Assembly (NCBI RefSeq): GCF_024494565.1
Contig: NZ_JANHDN010000003.1
Coordinates: 248,001-312,000 of the forward strand
Direction: 5' to 3'
Length of the DNA stretch: 64,000 bases
Source: Halorubrum rutilum
GTDB taxonomy: Archaea; Halobacteriota; Halobacteria; Halobacteriales; Haloferacaceae
Shown here: piece after piece, positions 1 to 8,219 of the stretch
Numbering within the stretch: position 1 is the stretch's first letter
Layout: each line of letters begins with the position of its first letter
The notes under the pieces: generated by a model
What the model was told of the DNA's origin: nothing
The model's input: only the letters and a program-made list of their open reading frames with translations
The model's database searches: none
Made by a program: the position numbers and the translations under genes

Positions 1-1
1 G

Positions 2-976
2 GCCCGCGGCGGCGCCCGCGCGATGACCGCGACCTCCGGCCCCGGGATCGACCTGATGACCGAGACGTTCGGGCTCATCGCCACCTCGGAGACGCCGCTC
101 GTCATCTGTAACGTGATGCGCTCGGGCCCCTCGACGGGGATGCCGACGAAGCAGGAGCAGGGCGACCTGAACCAGATGCTGTACGGCGGCCACGGCGAGG
201 TCCCCCGGTTCGTCCTCGCGCCGACGACGATCGACGAGTGCTTCTGGAAGACGGTCGAGGCGTTCAACCTCGCCGAGAAGTACCAGCTCCCGGTCTACCT
301 CACCGCCGACCTCTCGATGGCGGTCACCGAGCAGACGTTCTCCCCGGACACCTTCGACATGGACGCGGTCGAGGTCGACCGCGGCTTCGTCGTCGACGAG
401 GCCGACGTCGACGACCACACGAGCGACACCGACGGCTTCCAGCCCCACGAGATCACCGACGACGGGATCTCGCCGCGGGCGTTCCCCGGCACCGCCGACG
501 GCGCGCACATGTCGACGGGCCTCGAACACGACGAGCAGGGCCGCCGGACCGAGGACACCGACATGCGCGTCGCGCAGGTCGACAAGCGCAACCGGAAGGT
601 GGAGACGGCCCGCGAGCGCGAGGACTGGAGCCCGCGCGAGTTCGGCGACGCCGACGCCGACACGCTCGTGATCACGTGGGGGTCGAACGAGGGCGCGCTC
701 GCTGAAGCGGTCGAGCTCCTCGACGACGAGGGGCGGGACGTGCGGGTGCTCTCGGTGCCGTACGTCTTCCCGCGACCGGACCTCTCCGAGGCCGTCGCGG
801 CCGCGGAGAACGTCGTGGTGGTGGAGTGCAACGAGCGGGGACAGTTCGCGGACCTCGTCGAGCACGACGTGCTCGAACGGGTCGACCGCGTCAACAAGTA
901 CAACGGCGTGCGGTTCAAGGCCGACGAACTCGCAGCGGAGATCAAAGCGACCCTCACGGAGGGGGTGGAGGCGTAA
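2..976 (+). CDS. korA: 2-oxoacid:ferredoxin oxidoreductase, alpha subunit (5' truncated)
   Basis: Alpha (fused gamma-alpha type) subunit of a 2-oxoacid:ferredoxin oxidoreductase, which decarboxylates 2-oxoglutarate or pyruvate to the acyl-CoA and passes electrons to ferredoxin. Only the C-terminal part is present: the frame is open from base 2 and the first methionine (base 23) lies inside the conserved segment A-x-T-A-T-S-G-P-G, so the true start is upstream of the window. SGPSTGMPTKQEQGDL, typical of KorA/PorA pyrimidine-binding domains, follows. The last 100 residues form the C-terminal Rossmann-like domain (LVITWGSNEGAL). The beta subunit begins 3 bases after the stop, so the two are one operon. 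Substrate (2-oxoglutarate or pyruvate) cannot be fixed from sequence. Confidence 0.92.
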   Translation, partial: ARGGARAMTATSGPGIDLMTETFGLIATSETPLVICNVMRSGPSTGMPTKQEQGDLNQMLYGGHGEVPRFVLAPTTIDECFWKTVEAFNLAEKYQLPVYLTADLSMAVTEQTFSPDTFDMDAVEVDRGFVVDEADVDDHTSDTDGFQPHEITDDGISPRAFPGTADGAHMSTGLEHDEQGRRTEDTDMRVAQVDKRNRKVETAREREDWSPREFGDADADTLVITWGSNEGALAEAVELLDDEGRDVRVLSVPYVFPRPDLSEAVAAAENVVVVECNERGQFADLVEHDVLERVDRVNKYNGVRFKADELAAEIKATLTEGVEA

Positions 977-979
977 CCA

Positions 980-1843
980 ATGAGCTCAGACATCCGATTC
1001 ACCGACTTCAAGTCCGACAAGCAGCCGACCTGGTGCCCGGGATGCGGCGACTTCGGCACCATGAACGGCATGATGAAGGCGCTCGCGGAGACGGGCAACG
1101 ACCCCGACAACACCTTCGTCGTCGCCGGCATCGGCTGCTCCGGCAAGATCGGTACGTACATGCACAGCTACGCGCTCCACGGCGTTCACGGACGCGCGCT
1201 CCCGGTCGGGACCGGCGTCAAGATGGCCCGGCCCGACATCGAAGTGATGGTCGCCGGCGGCGACGGCGACGGCTACTCCATCGGCGCGGGCCACTTCGTC
1301 CACGCCGTCCGGCGCAACGTCGACATGACGTACGTCGTGATGGACAACCGGATCTACGGGCTGACGAAGGGGCAGGCGTCGCCCACCTCGCGCGACGACT
1401 TCGAGACCTCGACGACCCCGGACGGACCGAAGCAGCCGCCCGTCAACCCGCACGCGCTGGCGCTGGCGTCGGGCGCGACGTTCATCGCCCAGTCGTTCTC
1501 CTCCGACGCGCTCCGCCACCAGGAGATCATCCAGAAGGCGGTCGAGCACGACGGGTTCGGCTTCGTGAACGTCTACTCGCCGTGCGTCACGTTCAACGAC
1601 GTCGACACCTACGACTACTTCCGCGACTCGCTCGTCGACCTGAAGGAGGAGGACCACGACCCGTCGGACAGGGACGCCGCGAAGGACGTGATCCTCGACT
1701 CCGAGCAGGAGTACCAGGGCGTCATCTACCAGGACGAGGAGTCGGTGCCGTACCACGAGCAGCACGGCGTCGACGAGGACATGTCCGTCATCCCGGACGG
1801 CGCGCCCGAGGGCGCGACGGACCTCGTCCGCGAGTTCTACTGA
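980..1843 (+). CDS. korB: 2-oxoacid:ferredoxin oxidoreductase, beta subunit
   Basis: Thiamine-diphosphate-binding beta subunit (287 residues, full length for the family) that pairs with the preceding alpha subunit. Visible are the N-terminal W-C-P-G-C-G motif near residue 15, a second cysteine in GIGCSGKIG, and the ThDP/Mg signature GGDGDGYSIGAGH followed by the MDNRIYGLTKGQ loop. Cysteines at the start and near CGCSG, plus SPCVTFN, fit the 4Fe-4S ligands of this family. It starts 3 bases after korA. This enzyme replaces the NAD-linked 2-oxoacid dehydrogenase complexes in haloarchaeal central carbon metabolism. Confidence 0.95.
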   Translation: MSSDIRFTDFKSDKQPTWCPGCGDFGTMNGMMKALAETGNDPDNTFVVAGIGCSGKIGTYMHSYALHGVHGRALPVGTGVKMARPDIEVMVAGGDGDGYSIGAGHFVHAVRRNVDMTYVVMDNRIYGLTKGQASPTSRDDFETSTTPDGPKQPPVNPHALALASGATFIAQSFSSDALRHQEIIQKAVEHDGFGFVNVYSPCVTFNDVDTYDYFRDSLVDLKEEDHDPSDRDAAKDVILDSEQEYQGVIYQDEESVPYHEQHGVDEDMSVIPDGAPEGATDLVREFY

Positions 1844-1977
1844 CGGCGCCGCCCGTTCTTCCGACCCGTCTTCCGCGATCGGCGACCGCGGCGACCGCCG
1901 GTATTCCGACCTCCATCGATCGCCAAATTTCGGCGACCCAGCCGGGTCACGGCCCGTTCCCGACCGGTTTCAGCAAG

Positions 1978-2008
1978 CCTAATTACGTGGGTCCGAATTA
2001 CGTGGTAT
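1978..2008 (+). promoter_or_regulatory. Promoter with direct repeat ahead of the flavoprotein gene
   Basis: A TATA-like TAATTAC (about 1979-1985) sits about 27 bases before the ATG at 2009, consistent with a leaderless transcript. The decamer AATTACGTGG occurs at 1981-1990 and again at 1996-2005, a 15-base spacing that covers the TATA element and the stretch down to the start site. Such placement is typical of an archaeal repressor site, but no regulator is identified. Confidence 0.5.
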
Positions 2009-3244
2009 ATGAGTGATCGCTACGACGTCGTCGTCGCGGGCGCCGGTCCGGCGGGGGCGCAGTGCGCCCGCGACCTGGCGACGCGCGGCTACGACGTCGT
2101 CGTCCTCGAAACGGAGTCCGAAGACGGGTTCCCCCGCCAGAGCAACAAGTCGACCGCCGGGACGTTCCCGTCGATGATGTCCGCCTTCGGGATCCCCGAC
2201 GACGTCGTGATGTCGTACACCGACGACGTGGTGTTGGAGTCGCCGAACAGCTACTACGAGAGCTACCAGCCGGGCGCCGTCCTGGAGTTCGCCGACTTCA
2301 AGCGGTTCCTCGTCGCGGACGGGCGCGAGAACGGGGCCGAGTACCGGTTCGACTCGCGGGTCTCCCGGCCGATCCTCGACGACGACGGCGTCATCGAGGG
2401 CGTCCGGTACGACGGCGACGAGGAGGTGTACGCCGAGGTCGTCGTCGACGCCACCGGGCCGGCCGCGCCGATCGCGAGCGCGCTCGACGTGGTCGACCTG
2501 GAGCGGGAGAACCAGGCGATCGGCATCGAGTACGAGATGGAGGGCGTCGAGATGAACCACCCCGAGTACGCCGACCTGCGGCGGGCGATGATGCTCCGGC
2601 TCGACCACGACATCGCGCCCGGCGGCTACTCGTGGATCTTCGCGACGGGCGAGGACACCGCGAAGGTCGGCATCTGTTACATCCAGAACGACCGCCACCG
2701 CGAGTTCGCCGAGGAGGGCAAGACCGTCGACGGCTACCTCGAGGACTGGATCGAGCGGGACCCCCGGTTCGCCGACGCCGAGCAGATCGGCGACACGGTC
2801 CACCGCGGCTCGGCGCACATCCAGATGCCGGACGAGATGCACACCGACCGGTTCCTCGCGATCGGCGACACCGTCCCCACCATCGACCCGCTGTGGGGCG
2901 AGGGGATCCACAAGGGGATGAAGTCGGCCCGCGCCGCGGCCGCCACCATCGACCGCTGTCTCACGGACTCGGAGCGCCGCCTCGACGCCGAGAGCCTCGC
3001 CGTCTACGAGCGGCTCTGGCACCGCGACGTGGCCCCGCGGATGCGCGCCCGACTGATGCTCACCCGGCTGCTGTACCTCGCGCCGAACGAGCGGTACGAC
3101 CGGTTCATGGAGGACCTCCGCCGGACGGACGACGACACCCTCGAACGGGCGAACCAGGGGGACAAGAGCGCGATGGCGAAGCTGCTCCACCTCGACGACC
3201 TCCCGCTCCTTGCGAAGTTCGCCCGCGAGCGGCTTGGGTCGTAG
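2009..3244 (+). CDS. Geranylgeranyl reductase family FAD-dependent oxidoreductase
   Basis: FAD-dependent oxidoreductase of the geranylgeranyl/digeranylgeranylglycerophospholipid reductase family (411 residues). The N-terminal dinucleotide-binding fold is VVVAGAGPAGAQCARDLA (residues 8-25), and the second FAD motif is FLAIGDTVPTIDPLWGEGIHKGMKSAR near residue 290. Archaeal members hydrogenate isoprenoid chains of membrane lipids, menaquinone or dolichol; which substrate this one uses is not visible. It is monocistronic, with its own TATA element and a T-rich end facing citrate synthase. Related halogenase or hydroxylase flavoproteins are less likely given the GD-x-x-P-T-I-D-P-L-W-G-E-G motif. 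Confidence 0.85.
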   Translation: MSDRYDVVVAGAGPAGAQCARDLATRGYDVVVLETESEDGFPRQSNKSTAGTFPSMMSAFGIPDDVVMSYTDDVVLESPNSYYESYQPGAVLEFADFKRFLVADGRENGAEYRFDSRVSRPILDDDGVIEGVRYDGDEEVYAEVVVDATGPAAPIASALDVVDLERENQAIGIEYEMEGVEMNHPEYADLRRAMMLRLDHDIAPGGYSWIFATGEDTAKVGICYIQNDRHREFAEEGKTVDGYLEDWIERDPRFADAEQIGDTVHRGSAHIQMPDEMHTDRFLAIGDTVPTIDPLWGEGIHKGMKSARAAAATIDRCLTDSERRLDAESLAVYERLWHRDVAPRMRARLMLTRLLYLAPNERYDRFMEDLRRTDDDTLERANQGDKSAMAKLLHLDDLPLLAKFARERLGS

Positions 3245-3250
3245 CCGGCC

Positions 3251-3262
3251 TGTTTTTAAACA
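3251..3262 (+). terminator. T-run between convergent genes
   Basis: TGTTTTTAAACA lies just after the flavoprotein stop codon, between it and the convergent citrate synthase gene. A short T-run is the usual haloarchaeal termination signal. The sequence could serve both directions because it is nearly palindromic. Confidence 0.4.
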
Positions 3263-3295
3263 AAGCGTTCGGGCGTCCGGAACCCGCTGCGTCTC

Positions 3296-4450
3296 CTATC
3301 GCTCGTCGATCGGGACGAAGTCGGCGCTCTCGGGACCGACGTAGCGGGCGCGCGGGCGGATGAGGCGGTTGTCGGCCTGGTACTCGACCATGTGGGCGAT
3401 CCAGCCGCCGGCGCGGCTCATGGCGAAGATGGGCGTGTACATGTCGACCGGGATCCCGAGCGTGTCGTAGACGGAGCCGGAGTAGAAGTCGACGTTCGGG
3501 GCGATCCCCTTGTCGAGGAGCCCCTGGTCCGTTAGGTACTCCTCGATCGCGGTGGTGTAGTCGAGCCACTTCGTGTCGCCGGAGGACTCGGAGAGGTCGC
3601 GGAGCTTCTCCTGAAGGATCTTCGCGCGGGGGTCCTTCACCTTGTACACGCGGTGACCGAAGCCGGGGATGCGGCGGCCGTCCTCGCGGGCGTCTCGCAC
3701 CCACGAGATGGGGTCCTTCGACGAGTCGTCGATCTCGTGGAGCACCTCCATCACGTCCTGGTTCGCGCCGCCGTGGAGCGAGCCCGAGAGCGCGCCGATC
3801 CCGCCGGTGACGCCGGAGTAGACGTCGGCCAGCGTCGAGCCGATCACCATCGCCGTGAACGTCGAGGCGTTGAGCCCGTGGTCGGCGTGGAGGGTCAGCG
3901 CCATGTCGAACGTCTCCTCGCTGACGGCGTCGGGCTCGGTCCCGGTGAGCATGTAGAGGAAGTTCCCGGCGTACGAGAGGTCGGGGTCGGGGGAGACGGG
4001 CGGCTCGCCCTGTCGCGCGCGCTCGAACGCGGCGAGCACCGTCGGGACCTTCGCCGTGATCCGGCGGCCCTGCCGGCGCGCCGTCTCGGTGGGGTGATCG
4101 TCGCCGAGCGCGTCGGCGTCGTCGTCGTACGCCGACAGCATGGAGGTGGCCGTCCGGAGCGCGGCCATCGGCCGCTCGTCGGCGTCGGCGAGCGTCCGGA
4201 CCGTGTCGAGCACGTCGTCGTCGACGGCCCGCTCCGCGGCCAAGTCCGCGGCGAACGCGTCGAGCTCCTCGCGGGTCGGCAGCGAGCCGTGCCAGAGGAG
4301 GTATAACACCTCCTCGTAGCTCGCGCCCCGGGCGAGGTCCTCGATGTCGTACCCGCGGTACACGAGCTTTCCGACCTCGCCGTCGACGTGGCTCAGCTCC
4401 GACTCCGCGACGAGGACGCCTTCGAGCCCGCGCTTTAACTCGTCTGACAT
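3296..4450 (-). CDS. gltA: Citrate synthase
   Basis: Condenses acetyl-CoA with oxaloacetate to open the TCA cycle (384 residues, typical of the archaeal/Gram-positive type II enzyme). Catalytic regions are visible: the first histidine in SGSLHGGANQ (about residue 225), the second in GFGHRVYK (about 263), and the C-terminal MSRAGGWIAHMVEYQADNRL. The N-terminal VAESELSHVDGE...YRGYDIEDLA is the usual small domain. On the minus strand a T-rich element (complement of 4472-4478) lies about 25 bases upstream of the ATG. The gene is convergent with the flavoprotein gene, and functionally close to korAB. Confidence 0.96.
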   Translation of the reverse strand: MSDELKRGLEGVLVAESELSHVDGEVGKLVYRGYDIEDLARGASYEEVLYLLWHGSLPTREELDAFAADLAAERAVDDDVLDTVRTLADADERPMAALRTATSMLSAYDDDADALGDDHPTETARRQGRRITAKVPTVLAAFERARQGEPPVSPDPDLSYAGNFLYMLTGTEPDAVSEETFDMALTLHADHGLNASTFTAMVIGSTLADVYSGVTGGIGALSGSLHGGANQDVMEVLHEIDDSSKDPISWVRDAREDGRRIPGFGHRVYKVKDPRAKILQEKLRDLSESSGDTKWLDYTTAIEEYLTDQGLLDKGIAPNVDFYSGSVYDTLGIPVDMYTPIFAMSRAGGWIAHMVEYQADNRLIRPRARYVGPESADFVPIDER

Positions 4451-4572
4451 GGAGTGACGTTCCGACCACCGCCAAAAAAGCGTTATCTTTCAGGAGGGAT
4501 GGAATACGACGATCGACGAACCCCGTGGAGTCGAACGACGGCGGCGGAGCGAGCGGGATCCCGCCGGCCGAG

Positions 4573-6471
4573 TCAGCGCGCCGGGACGACCGTGACGGTC
4601 CGCTTGCGGTCGATGGCGTCCTCCAGCTCCTCGGCGATCGCGGAGCCGCGGGACACCTGCACCTCGCCGCCGCGGCCGACGGTGGCGGTGAAGAGGTACT
4701 CCCCGTCCGCGCGCACCTCGACCGTCTCGCCGACGCCGTCGTCGACGTCGATGACGACGTGTCGGGAGGTGATCTCCGGCCGGACGACGGTGCCGCGCTC
4801 CTCGCCGACCTGGCCGCCCCGCCCGTCTCCCTGCCCGTTCGCGCCGCGGCCGTCGCTCCCGGCGCCGCGGGAGTCCTCCGGCTTCTCGTCGTGGGTGCGG
4901 ACGTCGATCTCGATGCCGAGCCGGTTCTCGATGTCGCTGATGCGGCCGCCGCCCTTGCCGATGACGGTGCCGATGTCGCCCTCCGAGACGTAGACGACCG
5001 CCTCGTCGTTCCCCTTGAGCTCGACGTCGACGTGGCCGTGCGCGACCGACTTGATCTCGCGTTCGATCTCCTTCTTGGCGATGCGGCCGACCCCGGTCTC
5101 GCTCTCAGCCTCGCCGCCCTCCTCGTTCAGCGGGACCGTGACGACCTGCCGGTTGAACGTGTAGATCTCGTACTCCGGGCGGCCGGTCTCGAAGTTCGAC
5201 ACCTGAATGACCGGCCGCGCGAGGTCCTCGGCGGTGAGCCCGGCGGGTACCTTCACTTCGGTCGTCACGTCGTAGACGGTGTGGACCTCGCCGGCCTCGA
5301 TGTAGACGACGGTGTCGACGATCTGGGGGATCATCCCCAGCTCGACGCGGCCGACGAGCCGCTGGAGCGCGTCGATGGCGCGCGAGGCGTGGACGACGCC
5401 GACCATCCCGACGCCGGCCATCCGCATGTCCGAGAACACCTCGAAGTCGTTCGTCTTCCGGACCTCGTCGTAGATGGTGTAGTCGGGCCGGACCAGGAGT
5501 AGGGAGTCCGCCGTGTTCTCCATCTCGCCGCCGAGCGCGCCGTACTGGGTGATCTCCGGGCCGACCTGGAGGTCGCGCGGCTTCTCCATCGTCTTCACCG
5601 CGTAGTCGCTCTCGTTGAGGAACTCCGCGACCGCCTGCGCGAACGTCGACTTCCCGGCGCCGGGCGACCCCGAGATGAGCACGCCGCGCTTCCGCTCCAC
5701 GAACCGCTCGCGGAGCTCGTCGGCGAACTCGTAGTCGTCGAGCGTCGTCTTCGCGATCGGTCGGACCGCCGTGATCTCGATCCCGTCGGCGAACGGCGGC
5801 CGCGCGACCGCGATCCGGTAGTTCCGGAACTGGACGATGTCCATCCCGTCGTCGGAGAGCTCGATGAACCCCTCGTTGGACTGGCGGGCCAGGTCGACGA
5901 TGGCGGTCGCCCACTCGTCCATCTGCGCCTCGCTCGTCTCCGCCTCGTCGATGACCTCGTACCGCATCTCGCCGAGGCTCCCGCGCTTCGCCTTCGGCTT
6001 CGTGCCCGTCTTGAGGTGAACCGACATCGTCTCGTCGGTGAAGAGGTCCTGAATCGGGAGCTCGTCGACGACGCCGCGGGCGACCGGCTCGACGTACTCG
6101 ACGGCGATCCCCTTCGCCCGAGCGACCTCGGCCTGGACGATGTCGCTGGAGAGGAGCGTGGCGTCGCGGTCGGCGGCGATGTCGCGGATCAGGGCGTCGA
6201 CGTCGCCCTCGTGGGCGTTCGAGCGGGCGTCGCCGCTCGCGCGCTCGCCGACGTACCGCAGCTCGATCGTCCCGTCGTCGGCGAGGTCGGCGAGGCGCTT
6301 GAGCTCGCTCAGCCCGTCCCAGCCCGACTCCAGCCCGTCGTTCGCCTGCGACTCCAGCTCGCCGACGACGGCCTCGGGGACGAGCACCGTCGCCCCCTCG
6401 TAGGTCCCGTCCGCGACGCGTTCGGACACGCGGCCGTCGACGACCGCACTGGTGTCCGGTACTACGTTCAT
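4573..6471 (-). CDS. PIN domain-containing ATPase with KH domain
   Basis: Archaeal PINc/VapC-type ATPase (632 residues). Order of domains: an N-terminal PIN nuclease fold (residues 1-125) with the first acidic residue in VVPDTSAV and a second in EGDVDALI; a central PilT/VirB11-like secretion-type ATPase with Walker A GSPGAGKST near residue 267; a type II-like KH RNA-binding domain with GKGG near residue 504; then a glycine-rich linker (about 525-550) and a C-terminal acidic beta domain. The start at 6471 is the ATG at the PIN fold; upstream in-frame sequence is GC-random and lacks conservation. The family is widespread in archaea and its role is unknown, perhaps RNA processing or ribosome-linked. 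Confidence 0.93.
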   Translation of the reverse strand: MNVVPDTSAVVDGRVSERVADGTYEGATVLVPEAVVGELESQANDGLESGWDGLSELKRLADLADDGTIELRYVGERASGDARSNAHEGDVDALIRDIAADRDATLLSSDIVQAEVARAKGIAVEYVEPVARGVVDELPIQDLFTDETMSVHLKTGTKPKAKRGSLGEMRYEVIDEAETSEAQMDEWATAIVDLARQSNEGFIELSDDGMDIVQFRNYRIAVARPPFADGIEITAVRPIAKTTLDDYEFADELRERFVERKRGVLISGSPGAGKSTFAQAVAEFLNESDYAVKTMEKPRDLQVGPEITQYGALGGEMENTADSLLLVRPDYTIYDEVRKTNDFEVFSDMRMAGVGMVGVVHASRAIDALQRLVGRVELGMIPQIVDTVVYIEAGEVHTVYDVTTEVKVPAGLTAEDLARPVIQVSNFETGRPEYEIYTFNRQVVTVPLNEEGGEAESETGVGRIAKKEIEREIKSVAHGHVDVELKGNDEAVVYVSEGDIGTVIGKGGGRISDIENRLGIEIDVRTHDEKPEDSRGAGSDGRGANGQGDGRGGQVGEERGTVVRPEITSRHVVIDVDDGVGETVEVRADGEYLFTATVGRGGEVQVSRGSAIAEELEDAIDRKRTVTVVPAR

Positions 6472-6500
6472 ACCGCCGTTCCGGGCGGGAACGGTATAAG
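6472..6500 (-). promoter_or_regulatory. Promoter with 7-bp inverted repeat for the PIN-ATPase gene
   Basis: On the minus strand a TATA-like CCTTATACC (complement of about 6492-6500) lies about 25 bases before the ATG at 6471. Directly downstream is a perfect inverted repeat, CCGTTCC at 6476-6482 and GGAACGG at 6488-6494 with a 5-base spacer. It touches the TATA edge and covers the expected transcription start, so it is a candidate repressor site. Confidence 0.45.
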
Positions 6501-6568
6501 GGTGTTCGACCCGAGCGGCGGCCCCGCCGGCGGCGAGCGCGTCCGTCGAGCGCCGGCGACGCCCCCGC

Positions 6569-7285
6569 TCAGTCGTCGGCCGCCGCCCGCGACTCCCGCT
6601 CCGCCCGCAGCCGCCGGGCGTACTCGGTGAAGTTGTCGAACAGCGCCTTCGCCTCGCAGGCGGCGTCGTGCGCGGCCGGGGTGATCTCGCCGAGGACGGC
6701 GTCCACGCGCGCGTCACCGAGGCGCTCGCGCTTCCCCTCGGTGACCTCGCGGGCGGTGTCGACGTCGTACTCCGGGTGGAACTGCACGCCCCAGCAGTGG
6801 CCGTCGCGGAACGCGTGGACGCCGTGGTCGTTCTCGGCGAGCAGCGTCGCGCTCGGCGGGAGCTCGACCACCGTGTCGCCGTGAGTCGTGAAGGCGGTGA
6901 ACTCCTCGGCGATCCCGTCGAACAGCTCGTCGTCGCCGCGCCGGCGCACCGCGTTGTACCCGATCTCGAACTCGTCCATCCCCGCCACGCGCCCGCCGAG
7001 CGCCTCCGCGAGCACCTGGTGGCCGTAACAGACGCCGAGCACCGGGACGCCCGCGTCGGCCGCGTCCGCGACGTAGTCGACGAGCGGGGGGATCCACGCC
7101 TCGTCCCAGTAGACGGACGACCGCGAGCCGGTGACCACGACCCCGTCGAACTCGGTGTGGTCGGGGAGGTGGCCGTCGGTCGCGTCGAACTCGACGAGGT
7201 CGGCGTCGAGCTCCCGTCGGAAGTTCCGCCGGGTGTTGGCGCCGTCGTGGGCCGCGTTCAGCAGGGCGAACCGGAGCCGTGTCAT
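6569..7285 (-). CDS. Type 1 glutamine amidotransferase (GMP synthase-like)
   Basis: Class I glutamine amidotransferase domain protein (238 residues) with an intact triad: nucleophile cysteine in GVCYGHQ (about residue 93), and the histidine and glutamate in GVQFHPEYD (about 173-175). It stands alone rather than fused to a synthase, like the YfeJ/GMP-synthase-like group, so the acceptor of the released ammonia is unknown; gamma-glutamyl hydrolysis of polyamines is another possibility for this group. The start chosen is ATG at 7285 (MTRLRFALLNAAHDG). A TTG three codons upstream is possible but less likely. Confidence 0.85.
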   Translation of the reverse strand: MTRLRFALLNAAHDGANTRRNFRRELDADLVEFDATDGHLPDHTEFDGVVVTGSRSSVYWDEAWIPPLVDYVADAADAGVPVLGVCYGHQVLAEALGGRVAGMDEFEIGYNAVRRRGDDELFDGIAEEFTAFTTHGDTVVELPPSATLLAENDHGVHAFRDGHCWGVQFHPEYDVDTAREVTEGKRERLGDARVDAVLGEITPAAHDAACEAKALFDNFTEYARRLRAERESRAAADD

Positions 7286-7387
7286 TGGCACCAATGAGAC
7301 GCGACGGACGCAAAACGGTTGCGGCGACGGGGAGCGCTACCGGCGTCGAGGAGGGCGGGAGACGACCGCCCGGCGGAGACGGACGAC

Positions 7388-8194
7388 CTACCCGGAGAGC
7401 GGGTCGGCGCCGTGCTCCGCGAGCCACCCGACCAGCGCGTCGTTGACCGCGGCCGACGCCTCGACGCCGACGAGGTGGCGCGCGCCCTCGACCGCGCGGA
7501 GCTCGCCGCGCGGGAGGCCCTCGGCGAGCGTCTCCGCCGCCGACGCCGGGCAGACGGCGTCGTCGGTCCCGTGGACGACGAGCGTCGGCGTCGTGAGCTC
7601 GTACAGCCGGTCCGAGAGGTCGAACCCCTCGACGGCCGCCCGGTGGGCCTCGAACGCCTCGCGGCCGGCGTCCTCGGCGAGCCGCCACTCGGCGATCCGC
7701 GACAGCGCGTCGGGGTGCGCCTCGCGGAAGTCGGCGGAGAGGAGGCCATGGAGCGACCCCTCCACCGCCGTCGGGTCGGCGGGGTCGGCCCACACGGCGT
7801 CGGGCTTGTAGGCGTCGCCGGCGGGCGGCGTGCCGAGGACCGTCAGGCTCGCCGGGCGCGAGGAGGCGAGCGCGGCCGCGAGCGCGACCATCCCGCCGAG
7901 CCCGTACCCGACGAGGTGGGCGTTCCGGACTCCCTCCGCGGCGCACACCGCGTCGACGTCGGCGACGAGGTCCTCGACCGCGTACGGCCCGGGCGGCGCG
8001 TCCGACCGGCCGACGCCGCGCGTCTCGGGCGTGACGACCGTGTGCGGCCCCGCGAGCGCGGCATGCTGCCAGCCGAACTGCCACGCGCCGAGCCCGACGT
8101 CGCCGCAGAAGACGACCGCCTCGTCGGGGTCGCCGGCGTCGGGCGCGTCGACCTCGTAGCGGATCGAGACGCCGCCGTTGTTCGCGCGTGGCAT
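7388..8194 (-). CDS. Alpha/beta hydrolase fold protein lacking the nucleophile serine
   Basis: Alpha/beta hydrolase-fold protein (268 residues). The core looks complete: an oxyanion-strand segment, the nucleophile elbow after strand 5, the acid in VVHGTDDAVCP and the base in GARHLVG. However the elbow reads G96-Y97-G98-L99-G100, with glycine (codon GGG) where the family has serine, cysteine or aspartate. The fold is kept but ordinary ester hydrolysis should not be possible. It begins 25 bases after the alaS stop on the same strand, so the two may be cotranscribed. Possible roles are a non-enzymatic binding protein or a cofactor-free lyase/dioxygenase-type activity. Confidence 0.85.
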   Translation of the reverse strand: MPRANNGGVSIRYEVDAPDAGDPDEAVVFCGDVGLGAWQFGWQHAALAGPHTVVTPETRGVGRSDAPPGPYAVEDLVADVDAVCAAEGVRNAHLVGYGLGGMVALAAALASSRPASLTVLGTPPAGDAYKPDAVWADPADPTAVEGSLHGLLSADFREAHPDALSRIAEWRLAEDAGREAFEAHRAAVEGFDLSDRLYELTTPTLVVHGTDDAVCPASAAETLAEGLPRGELRAVEGARHLVGVEASAAVNDALVGWLAEHGADPLSG

Positions 8195-8219
8195 GGATGA
8201 GAGACGTGGTGCGAGGCCG

